From Polytrichum commune (lineage: Eukaryota > Streptophyta > Polytrichopsida > Polytrichales > Polytrichaceae): 64,000 nt of DNA. The notes beneath the pieces are model-generated. The model saw only the letters and a program-made list of their open reading frames with translations. It was not told the origin of the DNA and did no database searches. Shown one piece after another: positions 12,186 through 23,261 of this stretch. How positions within the stretch are numbered: position 1 is the stretch's first letter; each line of letters opens with the position of its first letter. The stretch spans positions 14,138,001 through 14,202,000 of the forward strand of contig OX485804.1 in assembly GCA_950295325.1 (NCBI GenBank), in the 5' to 3' direction. Position numbers and translations under genes: made by a program.

Positions 12186-14011
12186 ATGGCGGCAGCAGCG
12201 ATGGCTAGAGTTGTGGTGATCCTCGTCGTAACGAGTCTAGTAGTGCTCATGTGCGCCGTGGGAGGCGAGGGGGCGGGGTACGCTGGAAGTGGCTGGGGAT
12301 CAGCTCATGCGACTTATTACGGTGGAGCGGACGCGTCTGGTACTCAAGGTATGATAAGGAAATATACTTGTACGAGTTCCTCTGCGTACTCTAAAGCGAG
12401 GCTTTCATACGTCGTGCTATGATGCATGGTCGTGCAGGCATTTGGAGCTAGCAGTGTTGCTCATTATCATCGAAGGTTGCATTTCAACGTTTGGGGAGGG
12501 CCAGGCCAGGCTAGGATACGTGCATTGCTCGTGTTTGCCAATGAGCGACAATTGTCGATAGAGAGATGATTCTTACAGGCTTCTTTCCGTTCCGTGAAGC
12601 GACGAATTCAATTTACGTCGTGCTATGATGCATGCATGTATAGGGATGCGGAACTAGTGGTGTTGTTCATTGAGGTTGATACGTGCTTCTTCGCATTCGG
12701 GAGGGCCAAGCTAGGCTAAGCTACGTGCATTTGTTCAAGTTTGCGGATGAGCGTCGACTCTCGATAGAGAGTTTTAGAGAATTTTGTTACAGGCTGTGGA
12801 TGAAGCGACAATGTAAGACTTGGATGGGAGACTTAGAACCTTGTAGCGGTCGTGGTAGCCGTTTTGATCAGTACCTGGTCGCTTGGAATTTTTCTTAGTG
12901 CTCCCCGGTCCAGAGAATCGTAGCTTGTAGGATCATTTGGAGGTTTACATTAATGTTCCTGGTCGGCGTGGAGGTCATAGTAGGTTGTGCATTCTCGACA
13001 CTTTCCTCGAGAGGAGCTCATCAGGTAATGATGCGATGAAGTACAAAACGGTCGGTTTCTTGGAGAATCTTCCTGTGGTTACGGCATAGGTAGTATTGAT
13101 GTCATTGCCATTCTGTCATAACAAAATATTCGCGTGCACTTTCAGGCGGCGCTTGCGGCTACGGAAATTTGTACAACACCGGCTACGGTGTAAAAACTGC
13201 GGCTCTGAGCGCGCCTCTCTTCCAAGGCGGTCGTGCCTGTGGAGCATGTTATCAACTCACCTGTGATCGGAGAAACACAAGGTGGTGCTACGCTGGCAAG
13301 TCAATCACTCTCACGGCAACGAATTTCTGCCCAACTGGATCATTGGGAGGATGGTGCGATCCTCCAAAGCAGCATTTCGATCTCGCATACCCGATGTTCA
13401 CCACTCTCGCGCAAGCGGTCGGCGGCGTCATTCCTGTCAACTTCCGAAGGTACATCTAGCCGTGTGTGTGAAAAGGAAATGATAACCGCAATTCTTTTCT
13501 GCTACTTAGGAAAACAGCTATCGTACTTCTGAGAACTAGCTGGATCAAGTGTCGCATGTGTCTTTAAAGTAGTCTTGCGGTACGATCCAACAGAGTCCAG
13601 AGGCCCGTGGACTTTTCTTGGATGGAGGTGCATAGTGGCGTGGACGCTATGATGATGTTAACAACTGTTCATTCACTCATTCATTTTCGGCGGTTGCACA
13701 GGGTTCCTTGTTACAAGCAGGGTGGCATGCGGTTCACCGTGAACGGAAACCCGTGGTTTCTCTTGGTACTCGTGTACAATGTAGGAGGCGCCGGTGACGT
13801 TCAGCAGCTGTATATCAAGGGCTCCAGCACTGGCTGGTATGGTATGTCGCGCAACTGGGGACAGATGTGGCAGTTCAGTGGAAACAGCCGTCTGCAAGGA
13901 CAAGCACTCTCGTTCCGGGCTGTGACGAGTGACGGCCGATCCGTCACTTCCTGGAATGCAGCTCCAAGAAACTGGCAATTCGGCCAGGCTTTTGAAGGAA
14001 GCAATTACTAA
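12186..14011 (+). CDS. EXPA: alpha-expansin, secreted cell-wall loosening protein (3 exons)
   Basis: Exons 12186-12348, 13146-13449 and 13702-14011 join in phase through GT-AG introns of 797 and 252 bp and give 258 residues, the usual length of plant expansins. Residues 1 to about 28 form a signal peptide with a long hydrophobic core, so the product enters the secretory pathway. A cysteine-rich double-psi beta-barrel domain follows (about 45-155), with the [19 protein letters not shown] start, [12 protein letters not shown] at 84-95, the NFCP motif at 114-117 and the HFD motif at 131-133. The GGWCDPP stretch before HFD is typical of alpha-expansins. The C-terminal domain (about 156-258) has the aromatic surface of a cellulose-binding module, with [13 protein letters not shown] and NWQFGQ. 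Expansins loosen the wall non-enzymatically at acid pH by disrupting polysaccharide contacts. The first ATG of the frame was chosen; a second ATG five codons on is possible. No breaks were seen. Confidence 0.95.
12405..12810 (+). repeat. Diverged tandem duplication inside expansin intron 1
   Basis: Two units of about 200 bp follow one another, starting near 12405 and 12611. Both begin with ACGTCGTGCTATGATGCAT and later share an AGGGCCA-GCTAGG stretch, an ACGTGCATT stretch, a GATGAGCG-like stretch and a TCGATAGAGAG stretch. The duplication explains much of the 797-bp length of this intron. It has no coding potential. Confidence 0.7.
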
Positions 14012-15085
14012 CCGCCGAGCACGGGCCCTTGAAGGAATAGGTGTAGGTTAAAAAATGGCCCTTGAGAAGAGGCGCTGTTGTAGTTGTAATGACGTCCGCC
14101 CGCTCCCCCGAACCATGACATTATTGGCGCGAAGTCGATTGGCATGGTGAAGGTTTAAATCTTGTTACGTTGTTTCATAGTTCACAGTGGATGCCGACCA
14201 AGATTCTCGGCCATTATACGCTGGATGTGAGGGAAGGTTGCTGCGGTGTATGCAATTGTTGTTACCACCCGCCCCTTCTGTCAATCTGTGTCACCATCCT
14301 AATTAAATCCCCGCCGGGCAGTTTTTTTCAAGGGCCAACGAACTCTCAGTCCATTCTAGCTCGATCGAACTCGCAGAGTATGCAGTTGGAATTGTTTTGG
14401 AAAATTTCCAGTGGTGACATTCTCACTTTCAGAAAAATGTGCTCTAGTATGCACATGATGTAATGCGACGTCCATTACACAAATATTAATTCAATTTTGA
14501 AAAATGGGAACATCATCGTGTCCACGAAACATCTCTGTATGGAAAATCAATCTTCCGGTCAACCTTCTGGGATATATGTTCTTCATTTCATGTCACAACT
14601 TGAAATCAGCGCACGTAGTACGACCTTCCAGGACCATTCACACGAGATTTGGACATATTTATCCAATTTCTAAAAGATTTGGTAGATGCACCTCTTTCTA
14701 CCCCTATCCTATATACTAAATGGAAGTCACGAGCTCCCAAGCCTTGATGTACACCAGAGAACCTTTTAAGTCGTTGACTAGAAGCTGGAATTGGCTAATC
14801 CCATTAGCGATCTAGCCTTGGTGTCAATCGCGAACACAAACACAACGAAAGTTTAGATGCTCAGGTGAATATTATGTTTCTCTTCAAACAAACACACAAG
14901 CCTTCCACTTGTGTCTTAAACATATGCGGGGTGTTGTTCAGACAACTTTCTCTTAATCTTAATTTGATTGATGTGTGCTTCGGTGGGGGACAAACAACAA
15001 ACACAGTCCAGACTCATATTTCGAAAAAGAGATTAGACTACGCTGTCAAAATTTATCAACTCCGACACTGGGGAGGGCCTCTTAA
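14012..15085. other. Region after the expansin gene
   Basis: The first few hundred bases probably hold the expansin 3' UTR; no certain polyadenylation site was picked. The rest shows no gene and no family recognised elsewhere in the window. Confidence 0.4.
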
Positions 15086-15089
15086 TATA

Positions 15090-15250
15090 CTCAGTTTAAG
15101 GAATCAACAAACGTGCACTTCCTATACCTAAATCAGGGGAGATTCGATTCTCAGTCCGATTTTTCGTTGATTGATTTGCTAACGCAACACAAATTTGAAG
15201 ACGGTAAATCTGAACAACAGAAGATGGAGAACAAGGAACACCAGCGCGAG
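15090..15250 (-). repeat. Hairpin family W, decayed copy
   Basis: It has AATCAACAAACGTGCACTTCC then TTTGCTAACGCAACACAAAT and GATGGAGAACA, in the order seen in other minus-strand copies. The hairpin itself is degraded. Confidence 0.4.
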
Positions 15251-15889
15251 GTCTGGATCATTCCATATTTCAGTATGCATCAGATTCACGGGAGGACAGG
15301 AGCAGGATTAATTACTGGAGCATCCTCTGATCTCTTTAACCCTTTGTACAATTTTTATGCAAATGCCTCGGAGGAAAGTCATATCCGGAGATCGAGTAGT
15401 ACCTGCAATTTCCGAATGACTTCGGACTCCTCAGCAGCTGATCCTCATCAGTGGGTCGTCATCGATCGAAATACGTATAGTAAATCTCGGCTACAAGTGA
15501 GGTGAGGGGCAGTTGGGAATCTCCTGACGAGCAGCGAGTCACCGCCCTGGGAATTTGGGGCGCCAAGCATCAAATTCAAGGTGTTGCAATACACGTTGAA
15601 TATTTTCTTGCTAAAAAAAGGAAACATCGACGCCTAATTCCAGATGGGCTGCGTATTAGACCTCATTATTGCACGACGACATTGGTACTAAACTGTACCT
15701 AAATTCAAACATGAGGCTCTCAAATCAGGCTAACCCCCGAATTTCAATTTCGTCCGGGGAGTGAGGAAGGATATGGGGGACCTACCAAGACGATACTGCA
15801 CTCAATACACTAAATGTTGCACTTTGTGTCACTTACTGTTTCAAATTCACGCAATGCTATATCTTTTTCACTGAACATCTCATGTTTTA

Positions 15890-16218
15890 CAAACTACACA
15901 AAATAGGATATTTAGTGTTTGATACACTAAATACGAACGCATACACTAAATATCGATACCCCTATGAAAGTAAGTAAGATTAAATGTAAACTCAAACACT
16001 AAATATCAACTATGGTAACATGTGAAAGTTACATGTTTGAATTTAGAATTAGTAAGGATATGAAAAAAATGATATAATAAGGGAGGTGGCAATAGGGAAG
16101 GTAGCGCACATTTATGTCTAACACTAATTGTTAAAGAATTTAAAATTAGTGTTGAGCAGGGTAGGGTGGTAACAACACTAAATATAATCAAATACTAAAT
16201 ATCATATTTTGTGTAGTG
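15890..16218 (+). mobile_element. MITE, CACTAC-TIR family, copy 2
   Basis: It begins CTACACAAAATAGGATATTT and ends ATCATATTTTGTGTAG. Repeated CACTAAATA motifs occur within. It is collinear with 54449-54764. Confidence 0.7.
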
Positions 16219-16325
16219 TCACATTGGTTGTTTTGGAAAGTTAACAACTTTGCTTGGTAAAAATTTACAAATAGTGTAACTGCAAATAGTAAGGGACACC
16301 AAATATCATATTTAGTGAAGTCCTA

Positions 16326-16600
16326 TCATTGTGGATGAATGTAATTTTAAAGGCCCTCAGTAATTCACAAATGGGTCCAATCAATGTGGGTCAAATCAAA
16401 AAAAAATTCTAGAAACTATGTGAGTAAGTTTCATTTTTAACGATAAATTTGATGGAATATGTTATTTTACGTGAGGTGTAGGGTTGAAATGGAATGCTCA
16501 AGGAAAGACCCGGAGTATTAGACCCGCGTTAATTTCACCTTGACTAGAGGATTGGAGTGGCCCATGTTGTTTATTCATCCATAGTCATAGGACTATCCAA
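16326..16600 (+). repeat. Dispersed repeat shared with 43440-43800
   Basis: GGAAAGACCCGGAGTATTAG, GACCCGCGTTAATTTCA, then GTGTGGCCCA-like and TTCATCCA blocks recur around 43682-43790. A looser relative lies at 9330-9430. The family has no coding frame. Confidence 0.5.
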
Positions 16601-17077
16601 TGTACTATTGCTTGATTTAGAGAGGCCCGAGCTTTGCGGTGTCTACATGAACTCATCCATTGGGAAGGTTGGGCATGTTCCCGTGGCAAGCATGCCCAGG
16701 AATTGGGAAGGCGAAAACTTGCCCCTCCCAAGTTTGGTTGAAGTGGGTCTCCTAAAATTTAGATGTAATATGAGACTTTGACTTAGATGTTTATTTTTTT
16801 CTTTTTAAGATAGAATTATTGAGGATATACATTGCTTCATTTGTAGAGTTTTCACCTTTCTTGCTTTAAGATTTCCCCAAGTTGTATGGGTTTCCTTTTT
16901 TTACTAGAGCCCCTCCATCCACAATGGATGAGTTTACACAGACATCACAAAGGTCCAACTATCCACAAATCCAATGTCATACAATTTTTTTGCCTCTTGG
17001 TAAACCCATCCTTTGTGGATGCAGATGCTCTAGTGAAACAAGCTCCCTACAGAGTGAGGATGATTCATTCTTTCATT

Positions 17078-17285
17078 CTTTCTTTCTTTTGAGACAGAAG
17101 GCTGATAGGCCAACGCCAAAGCACAAGAGGCAGTTGACCACCTGGCAAGTTTTCCATCAAGTAGAGGGGAGATTTCACAGCCGGGATTCGAACCGCCAAC
17201 CGCCAACCTCTTCCTTGAGATTTGGGTATCTCTCCACCATCATCCGGTAGTTTAAGGTCATCTCGGACGTGAGGACGATTCATTC
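17078..17285 (-). mobile_element. tRNA-derived SINE, copy 3 (best B box)
   Basis: On the minus strand an A box (TGGTGGAGAGA, complement of 17229-17239) and a perfect B box (GGTTCGAATCC, complement of 17184-17194) lie in the tRNA-like head. The body has CTCTACTTGATGG and CTTGCCAGGTGGTCAACTG. There is no cloverleaf, so it is a SINE and not a tRNA gene. Confidence 0.75.
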
Positions 17286-18048
17286 CAACACTAGTATCCA
17301 ATTTAGTGTGATGTTGATATTGATAAGGCATGTTGATTAAAGTAGTCTAGCTCCATCATTTTGTCAAGTCCCAACAAGTGCCATCTTCTCAAGTTGCCAC
17401 CCAATGATTGCAAGATCATTTACTTGAACCAATAGTGTTTAATGTGTACCACATAAAATCATATGTGTAGTGTAACCCCATTAGACTTATTCGAGGTCTT
17501 TGACAACATTTTGAAATTATTTACTAAAAAATTGGATAATTCCTCGCTTGCTTTCATTTTCATCTTCCCAATGTATGATATTACCTCGACAACATGAACC
17601 TCTAACCACTGGGCTGAGGCTAGACATCCACCTCTTTGAGTTGGGCCTCCATCAATATTACCCAAGGTGAAAACGCAAACAACTATATATTATAACTTAT
17701 GTTTTTTTTATATTCAACAATTTGACACCAAAATTAACCCATATATCCCAAATTAGAGCCAAAAAATGCATTTCAACAAATTAACCATAAATATACGAGG
17801 GTCATGTTTTTACTAAACCCCAAAGTTTACCTCGATAATGTTGGTGGGCGGCTAGTCCCAGCCCTAACCCATGTACTAGAAAAGGCCCAATGGAATGGAG
17901 CAAGTGGAAACATGGCCGGGGGTGGCCACAATGGCAACTACAAAAGGGGAAGTACTCTGCAACTGACCACCCTCTCACCTGTCAAACCTTACATAAAATG
18001 CGTTGAAAACCATGCCCACAAATTTAGAGCATTTGAACCGACCACTTG

Positions 18049-18551
18049 GGGCCACTTCACACACAAGCCAAGAGCCGAGACCATGAAATTGTGAGAGCCC
18101 ACAAGAAAGTGTCCAAAGGCCGTCCCGGCACACCTCCCAAATCATGTAGTGTGGTCATGGATCCTCAAGTGTAGTGTGAAGTCAGATGTGACCAGGCCCT
18201 CAACCAAATGCTATTTTAGTGAATTCTTATTCATGCGGGTCCTCACACATGACAAAATAGAATAAACCAACAGTTGTGAGCGTTCGGAGTGCCATGGTGT
18301 CCCGGTTTTGTGTTAGGCCTACCTCCAAGAAATGGTTTTTGAGAATAGTCCAAGTGACCATGAAACATGATCCATTCGATGCCACATAGGAAGGAATCCG
18401 TGTAGACTTTACATCCATCTTGCACTCACATACTCCGTTGGTCCCTCAAGCGTAGTGTGCAGCGAACTTGGACCGGCTCCGCCTTTTCCACCAATAAGAG
18501 TGCTTGAAGTGTAATGGTCACGGGCACTCAGTCTCATGTGTGAAGTGGCCC
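18049..18551. mobile_element. PIF/Harbinger-like MITE, subfamily H copy 2
   Basis: It starts GGGCCACTTCACACACAAGC and ends GTGTGAAGTGGCCC, with trinucleotides TTG and TTA at the two sides. It is collinear with the copies at 5468 and 46685. Confidence 0.75.
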
Positions 18552-18560
18552 TTAGTTACT

Positions 18561-18776
18561 TATGAACCGGTTGAGTATGAGAAATAACCGGTTGAAGGTC
18601 AAGACTTCAGAAAAGGAACTAGCTGATCATTTTTTTGGAGAAATCTACAGAATATACCTCAAATTAATCAAGAACAAAAACATGAAAGATGGCAACATGT
18701 AACCAATTGGACTTGGAAACACTAGGACCTTGACCGATTATAAAGCTCAACAATCTCCCCGGCTCTTGATTCGAAA
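18561..18776 (+). mobile_element. AACCGGTTGA-family element, copy 2 (5' end missing)
   Basis: It begins at GAACCGGTTGAGTATGAG and runs to the CTCCCCGG end. It lies ten bases after one MITE and eight before the next. Confidence 0.6.
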
Positions 18777-18784
18777 ACTATTAA

Positions 18785-19157
18785 GGGCCGGTTTACACTA
18801 CGGTGGAGAAGTCCACTGGTCATGAAAAAAGGGCGTTTCTCAATTGTGATTGGTTGAAAATGCAACTCTTGACCGGTGGGTGTTTACACTAGGTGAAGAA
18901 AACAACGGTGGTGAACTTTTCTCATGGATGATAAAATGACATGGCCGCCTACATGGCGGCACTTTTTGGAGTTGGGCTTCTCCGGAAGAGGAGTTTCTTG
19001 TCCGGCCTCAAGAGGCCGGAGAAGCCCAACTCAATAGAAATATTTTATTGCCTTTAATTCTTCTCCGGCACATCCACCATTTGCCTCATATAACCATGTC
19101 TTGGCCAAGCATTCTTGACCGACCGGAGGCCTTCTCCACCGTAGTGTAAACCGGCCC
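18785..19157. mobile_element. PIF/Harbinger-like MITE with TAA duplication and internal hairpin
   Basis: The terminal inverted repeats are GGGCCGGTTTACACTACGG and its exact complement, flanked by TAA at 18782-18784 and 19158-19160. A second inverted repeat, built on GTTGGGCTTCTCCGG, lies in the middle (about 18971-19031). Confidence 0.85.
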
Positions 19158-19419
19158 TAAGTATGGTGCATGTGCGTGCATAGTAAACTGTAACTCTTTT
19201 TCACAGGTTTCAGTGCTTAATTTTAGACCTCGGATGGCATGGAGGGAACTTACTTAAAGGTACCATCACCTTGTGCATGCGCACACTCCCCTAAGCCTGC
19301 CCACGAGACCCTAAAATTACTTACTTACTTACTTATTTAATTAATTGATTAACCCACTAATTAATTGATGGATTAATTAATAAATTAATCCAAGTTCGTG
19401 CGATCCTTGCCGCATGTAA

Positions 19420-19936
19420 GGGCATCTGTAGTGGATCTAGGTAAAGCTCACTGCAAACCAAAACCTATCTTTTGACTGACCTAAAATTAGAAACTGAAAT
19501 TACCATCATTAGAAGCACACCTAAATAAACGTGAGATATTTCTCAAGAAAAAAGAATTGTAAAAATTTGACGTAGGTGAAATCCCTCATTGAAAACACCA
19601 CATTTTCAAAATTTAGAGGGAGTACACCAAATCTTGCTTAAAAATGGAAAGATCCTCCCACACTCCCTCCAAATTTTTGACATTTAGAGGGAGTGTGGGA
19701 GGATCTTTCCATTTTTAAGCAAGATTTGGTGCACTCCCTCTAAATTTTGAAAATGTGGTGTTTTCAATGAGGGATTTCACCTACGTCAAATTTTTACAAT
19801 TCTTTTTTCTTGAGAAATATCTCACGTTTATTTAGGTGTGCTTCTAATGATGGTAATTTCAGTTTCTAATTTTAGGTCAGTCAAAAGATAGGTTTTGGTT
19901 TGCAGTGAGCTTTACCTAGATCCACTACAGATGCCC
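19420..19936. mobile_element. Near-perfect 517-bp foldback MITE, TAA target duplication
   Basis: The left arm 19420-19669 and right arm 19687-19936 are complementary over 250 bp with one mismatch seen (at 19624), around a 17-base loop. The ends are GGGCATCTGTAGTGGATCT, and TAA flanks both sides (19417-19419, 19937-19939). The end motif and TAA duplication fit the PIF/Harbinger type. Confidence 0.9.
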
Positions 19937-20292
19937 TAAGGTAGTGCCATGAGGCGGGCGCATCATGGCATGAGCAAGTCAACGCGGGTGGGATCCAATG
20001 GGGCTAAAGGAACTCTAATGGGCTATTTTGGCAAAAGGTGCGTGAAATTACTTCCATCAATGGAAGTGGGGAAAGGACAAAGAAATTGAGGGGGAAAAAG
20101 GGACTCAATGGAGGGAGCCTCCAATGGCTCACAGTAAAATTAGCTGACAACCCCCCCCCCCCCCCCCTCCCCAACCCCAACACAAAGCCAACAAGGACCC
20201 AGGGGTTAGGTTAAAAGTCCCTCAAAACAACTGGGGCCACATTTTGCTCCTTTTTATCTGATGACGTTGGCCGCTTGTTTTCCCTTGCTCAC

Positions 20293-20457
20293 TTTGCTCC
20301 ATTTGCTTCGTAACTTAGCTAGGGTTTTGCTCTATTTGCTTCGTAACTTAGCTAGGGTTTTGCTCCATTTGCTTCGTAACTTAGCTAGGGATTTGCTTCA
20401 TTTGCTTCGTAACTTAGCTAGGGATTTGCTTCATTTGCTTCGTAACTTAGCTAGGGT
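20293..20457 (+). repeat. 33-bp minisatellite, five units
   Basis: Five nearly identical 33-bp units, each with TTTGCTTCGTAACTTAGCTA, follow one another. The period is 11 codons, so the 67-residue frame at 20261-20464 reads LLHLLRNLARV five times. I see no start context, introns or relatives to support a gene. Confidence 0.9.
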
Positions 20458-20919
20458 TCCATGAGGTGTGTAATGTAGTCTTGCCACGTGGCCACTACGA
20501 TTCATCTCTACATTGTTGGTTACATCTTTCTAGAGGAAGAATTCTCCTTGAAGTCATTCGGAATTTATGGCACTTGGGCCCACTTATTAAATATGATGGA
20601 TGGATGGATGGATGGATGAAAGACCTCATGCCAATGCTCGATGCGGACCATTGTCTAGGGGGGTTTTCGAGCATAATCCGTCGAGATTCTAGTGTTTGCT
20701 AGTCCAACGGGTTACATGACATTATTTAGTTGGGTGACCAAGTTGGATGGGGTTGGGAATATGTCATGGAAGGCGCTAGGATTATATGTTGTGTGGATGC
20801 TTGTCAGTAAGTAGATTCAACTTGAAAAACGAATGAGGTTTCGGGTGAAGCACTATCATTTGAGTATTATTAGAATGGAACAACTGATAGCATCTGAAGA
20901 ATGTTAGGTGTACATTCTT

Positions 20920-21030
20920 GACGACTTTTGGGTTGTCTTCATTGATTTGAGATATATTCTCTAAATTCCTCGAGAATGATCGGTAATTTTCCCGAATTCT
21001 TGATTTTCAACCAGTTGAATCTCAAACTCC
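20920..21030 (-). repeat. AACCGGTTGA-family fragment
   Basis: The minus strand reads GGTGGAGTTTGAGATTCAAC, CTGGTTGAA and GGAAAATTACCGATCATT, matching the left half of the copies at 7043 and 51865. A second fragment, of the right half, lies inverted at about 320-420. Confidence 0.5.
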
Positions 21031-21450
21031 ACCGTACATCACAATTTGTGAAAGGGTTACACGAAGTTGTTCAGTGCAATCTTAGAAATGTGGTGGTCAC
21101 TATGTGTCTGCAAAAGTAATTTCTTGAAATGAATAGTTGTTTCAATTGAGAGTCGATGAGGAGTGAAGAAGTGAGATGACAATGTAAGGGTAGGCCACCA
21201 CATATGAAATCTCTCCCTCTTTAATAGTTCACAATGTACATACTAAATTTAAATCCACAAATTACTCAAGATTTCATAATCACAACCATACACACACCTC
21301 TTTCTTTTAGTGTTTGTGGTGAACGGGATGCCCCTGGAAATCACCACATCTGTCACCAATGATACTTGGATGTCACAAGCTTAGAGGTGGCATAACCCAA
21401 ACCCTAGATGTCATCATAGTCGTGAATAGTTTCAAACATTTTTTACATAG

Positions 21451-21882
21451 TAAACAAGAAAACGGTAGAACCGTGAGGCTCTGTCCTTTATTATGAAAGA
21501 CTACAATTGTAGTTGTCCACTTTGCTCATGCCAATTCATGGCTATTCACTATACCAAACCTTTCTTGGATTTTGTGCACCTTCTTCTCAAATACAGGTCA
21601 AGGATTGAAGCTACTCATTTATCACCCAAAATTTTTAAAATAAATAATCAAGAACTACCGAAATAACTATAGTTAATTAGATTTCTTTCAATGCATTTTA
21701 GGGAGCACTTATGTATATAGAAACTATAGTTAACATTCACATTACATAAAGTGGACCAAAAATAACAAGAACAAGTAACGTCCAAGTGTGAATACAAAGT
21801 GGTTAGGAAATTTGCTCTTGAAACGAAGAAGTTGATGCATAGTCTTTGTCCTATAGACGTCCTATAGACAGAGCCAACAAAC
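21451..21882 (+). repeat. Dispersed repeat of about 430 bp, inverted copy at 56636-57117
   Basis: The sequence from AACAAGAAAACGGTAGAACC to GACAGAGCCAACAAAC recurs almost unchanged in inverted orientation at 56636-57117. An AACTATAGTTAA palindrome lies in the middle. No coding frame or TIR was recognised. Confidence 0.8.
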
Positions 21883-21886
21883 GCAT

Positions 21887-22146
21887 CACTACACCGTTTA
21901 GGGTATTTAATGTGACTTACTATTCGGAGTCACACTATGCTATAACTTCTCACTAAGAATGCAAGTTTTTCATTACCAAGTAAAGTTGTCAATGTTTGTG
22001 ATGTCCAAACGATCAATTTTTTATTATATATATACATATATTTTGGGGGGGGGGGGGGTAAAAGTGTCAATCAACAATAGTAAACAAGTTATAGCATTCC
22101 ATAAATGCATAGGGTAAGCAACACTAAATACCGTGACCGGTGTAGC
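21887..22146. mobile_element. MITE related to the CACTAC-TIR family
   Basis: The left end CACTACACCGTTTAGGGTAT and the complement of the right end (GCTACACCGGTCACGGTAT) form TIRs that continue into GTGACTTAC / GTTGCTTACC. A 14-base G run and TA-rich microsatellite lie inside (about 22021-22060). Confidence 0.55.
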
Positions 22147-22737
22147 AACGTGTTAACAATATGCTCATTGTCCATAGCATCGCTTGTTTGTAAATCCTTC
22201 AAACCACGAGGGGCCAAGGCATTGGTAAGCACAATGACATGGTTTCCAAGATTTCAAACACCTTGTGAATCTCTTCTTCAGTGCTTTGATTTCTTGCCCC
22301 TCTCCTTCTGTTGCGCAAACGTAAGCGATGGCGGCTTCGATTTCTTAGCACCTCGAATGTTCATGAAGGAACCATATGCATTCACTAGCACATTGCATTT
22401 GCACACCTCTTGTTTGGTGCAATCACTCCTTCAGGACAAGCCTGGCCTGAAATTAATTACACTCATCATCTCAATTAGTGCGTGTTACTATTCGGAGTTA
22501 CACAGTTCTATAACTATTTCATGACAATGTAACATCTTACCAAGCAAAGTCATTAATGTTCTATAATATTGGGTCAACATGTTGAGCCATTGTGGGTAGA
22601 AATCGAACTCTTGAGTAAGACGTTATTGCATTCCGTAATGGTCAAGTGGATAGCTCCTGAACCCTACATAGGTTTAAGTGAAAGTAATTCAAAACTATAT
22701 ACTAACTTTGAATTTTGTGAAGAGAAAAATCATTAAA

Positions 22738-22764
22738 ACACACACACACACACACACACACACA
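22738..22764. repeat. CA microsatellite
   Basis: An uninterrupted run of about 13 CA units. Confidence 0.95.
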
Positions 22765-22899
22765 ATGATCTACAAAGCCCAAGAAATTTATTTTGACCAA
22801 AAAAAACTCAAGAATAGTCTACATATTTTAAAAGACGGTGCAAGTGATGTGGAAGTAGGTGATATTAAACAAGTAATTGTCTAGTTTTTTAATTATGAT

Positions 22900-23260
22900 A
22901 AAATTACATTAAGTTGATGGATTTTCTGCCAATTTTTGTAATGATGCTCTCAAGTTTAGAATGAATTCAAGGATTTTGTAAAAAAAAAAAACCAACTTCA
23001 AAATAATTAAGGTCATGAAATTTACGTCCAAAACCAAATCTAGCCATTGCTTTTTGAGCATCACTTTTTAATAATAAAATTTGAAGATCTCATATTGATA
23101 TTCTATATTTAAGTATTTAACACAATAATAGAGGCCGTCACGAAAAAAATTCCAACTTAAACAACACTATGCTGCTACTTTTAGGGATGTGACCAAAACA
23201 TTTATAGCTTTAGTATGTAGCAAAGCACTTTTCTGGTACACTTGACCGTGCTTGCACTCT
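22900..23260 (-). mobile_element. Partial copy of the 52117 element
   Basis: Read on the minus strand from about 23260 it has GAGTGCAAGCACGGTCAAGT, AAAGTGCT, CCTAAAAGTAGCAGC and GTGATGCTCAAAAA, in the same order as at 52117-52400. Only one end is recognisable. Confidence 0.5.
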
Positions 23261-23261
23261 T

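Noticed and set aside
13673-14004. Minus-strand frames opposite expansin exon 3
   Set aside because: They are shadows of the well-supported plus-strand exon.
17184-17194. A possible tRNA gene, because of a perfect B box
   Set aside because: No cloverleaf arms can be folded around it, and the same head and body recur at 0.6, 9.1 and 33.0 kb, so it is a SINE.
20261-20464. A gene for a leucine-rich 67-residue peptide
   Set aside because: The frame is produced by a 33-bp minisatellite; there is no independent coding evidence. It is kept as a repeat and a finding.
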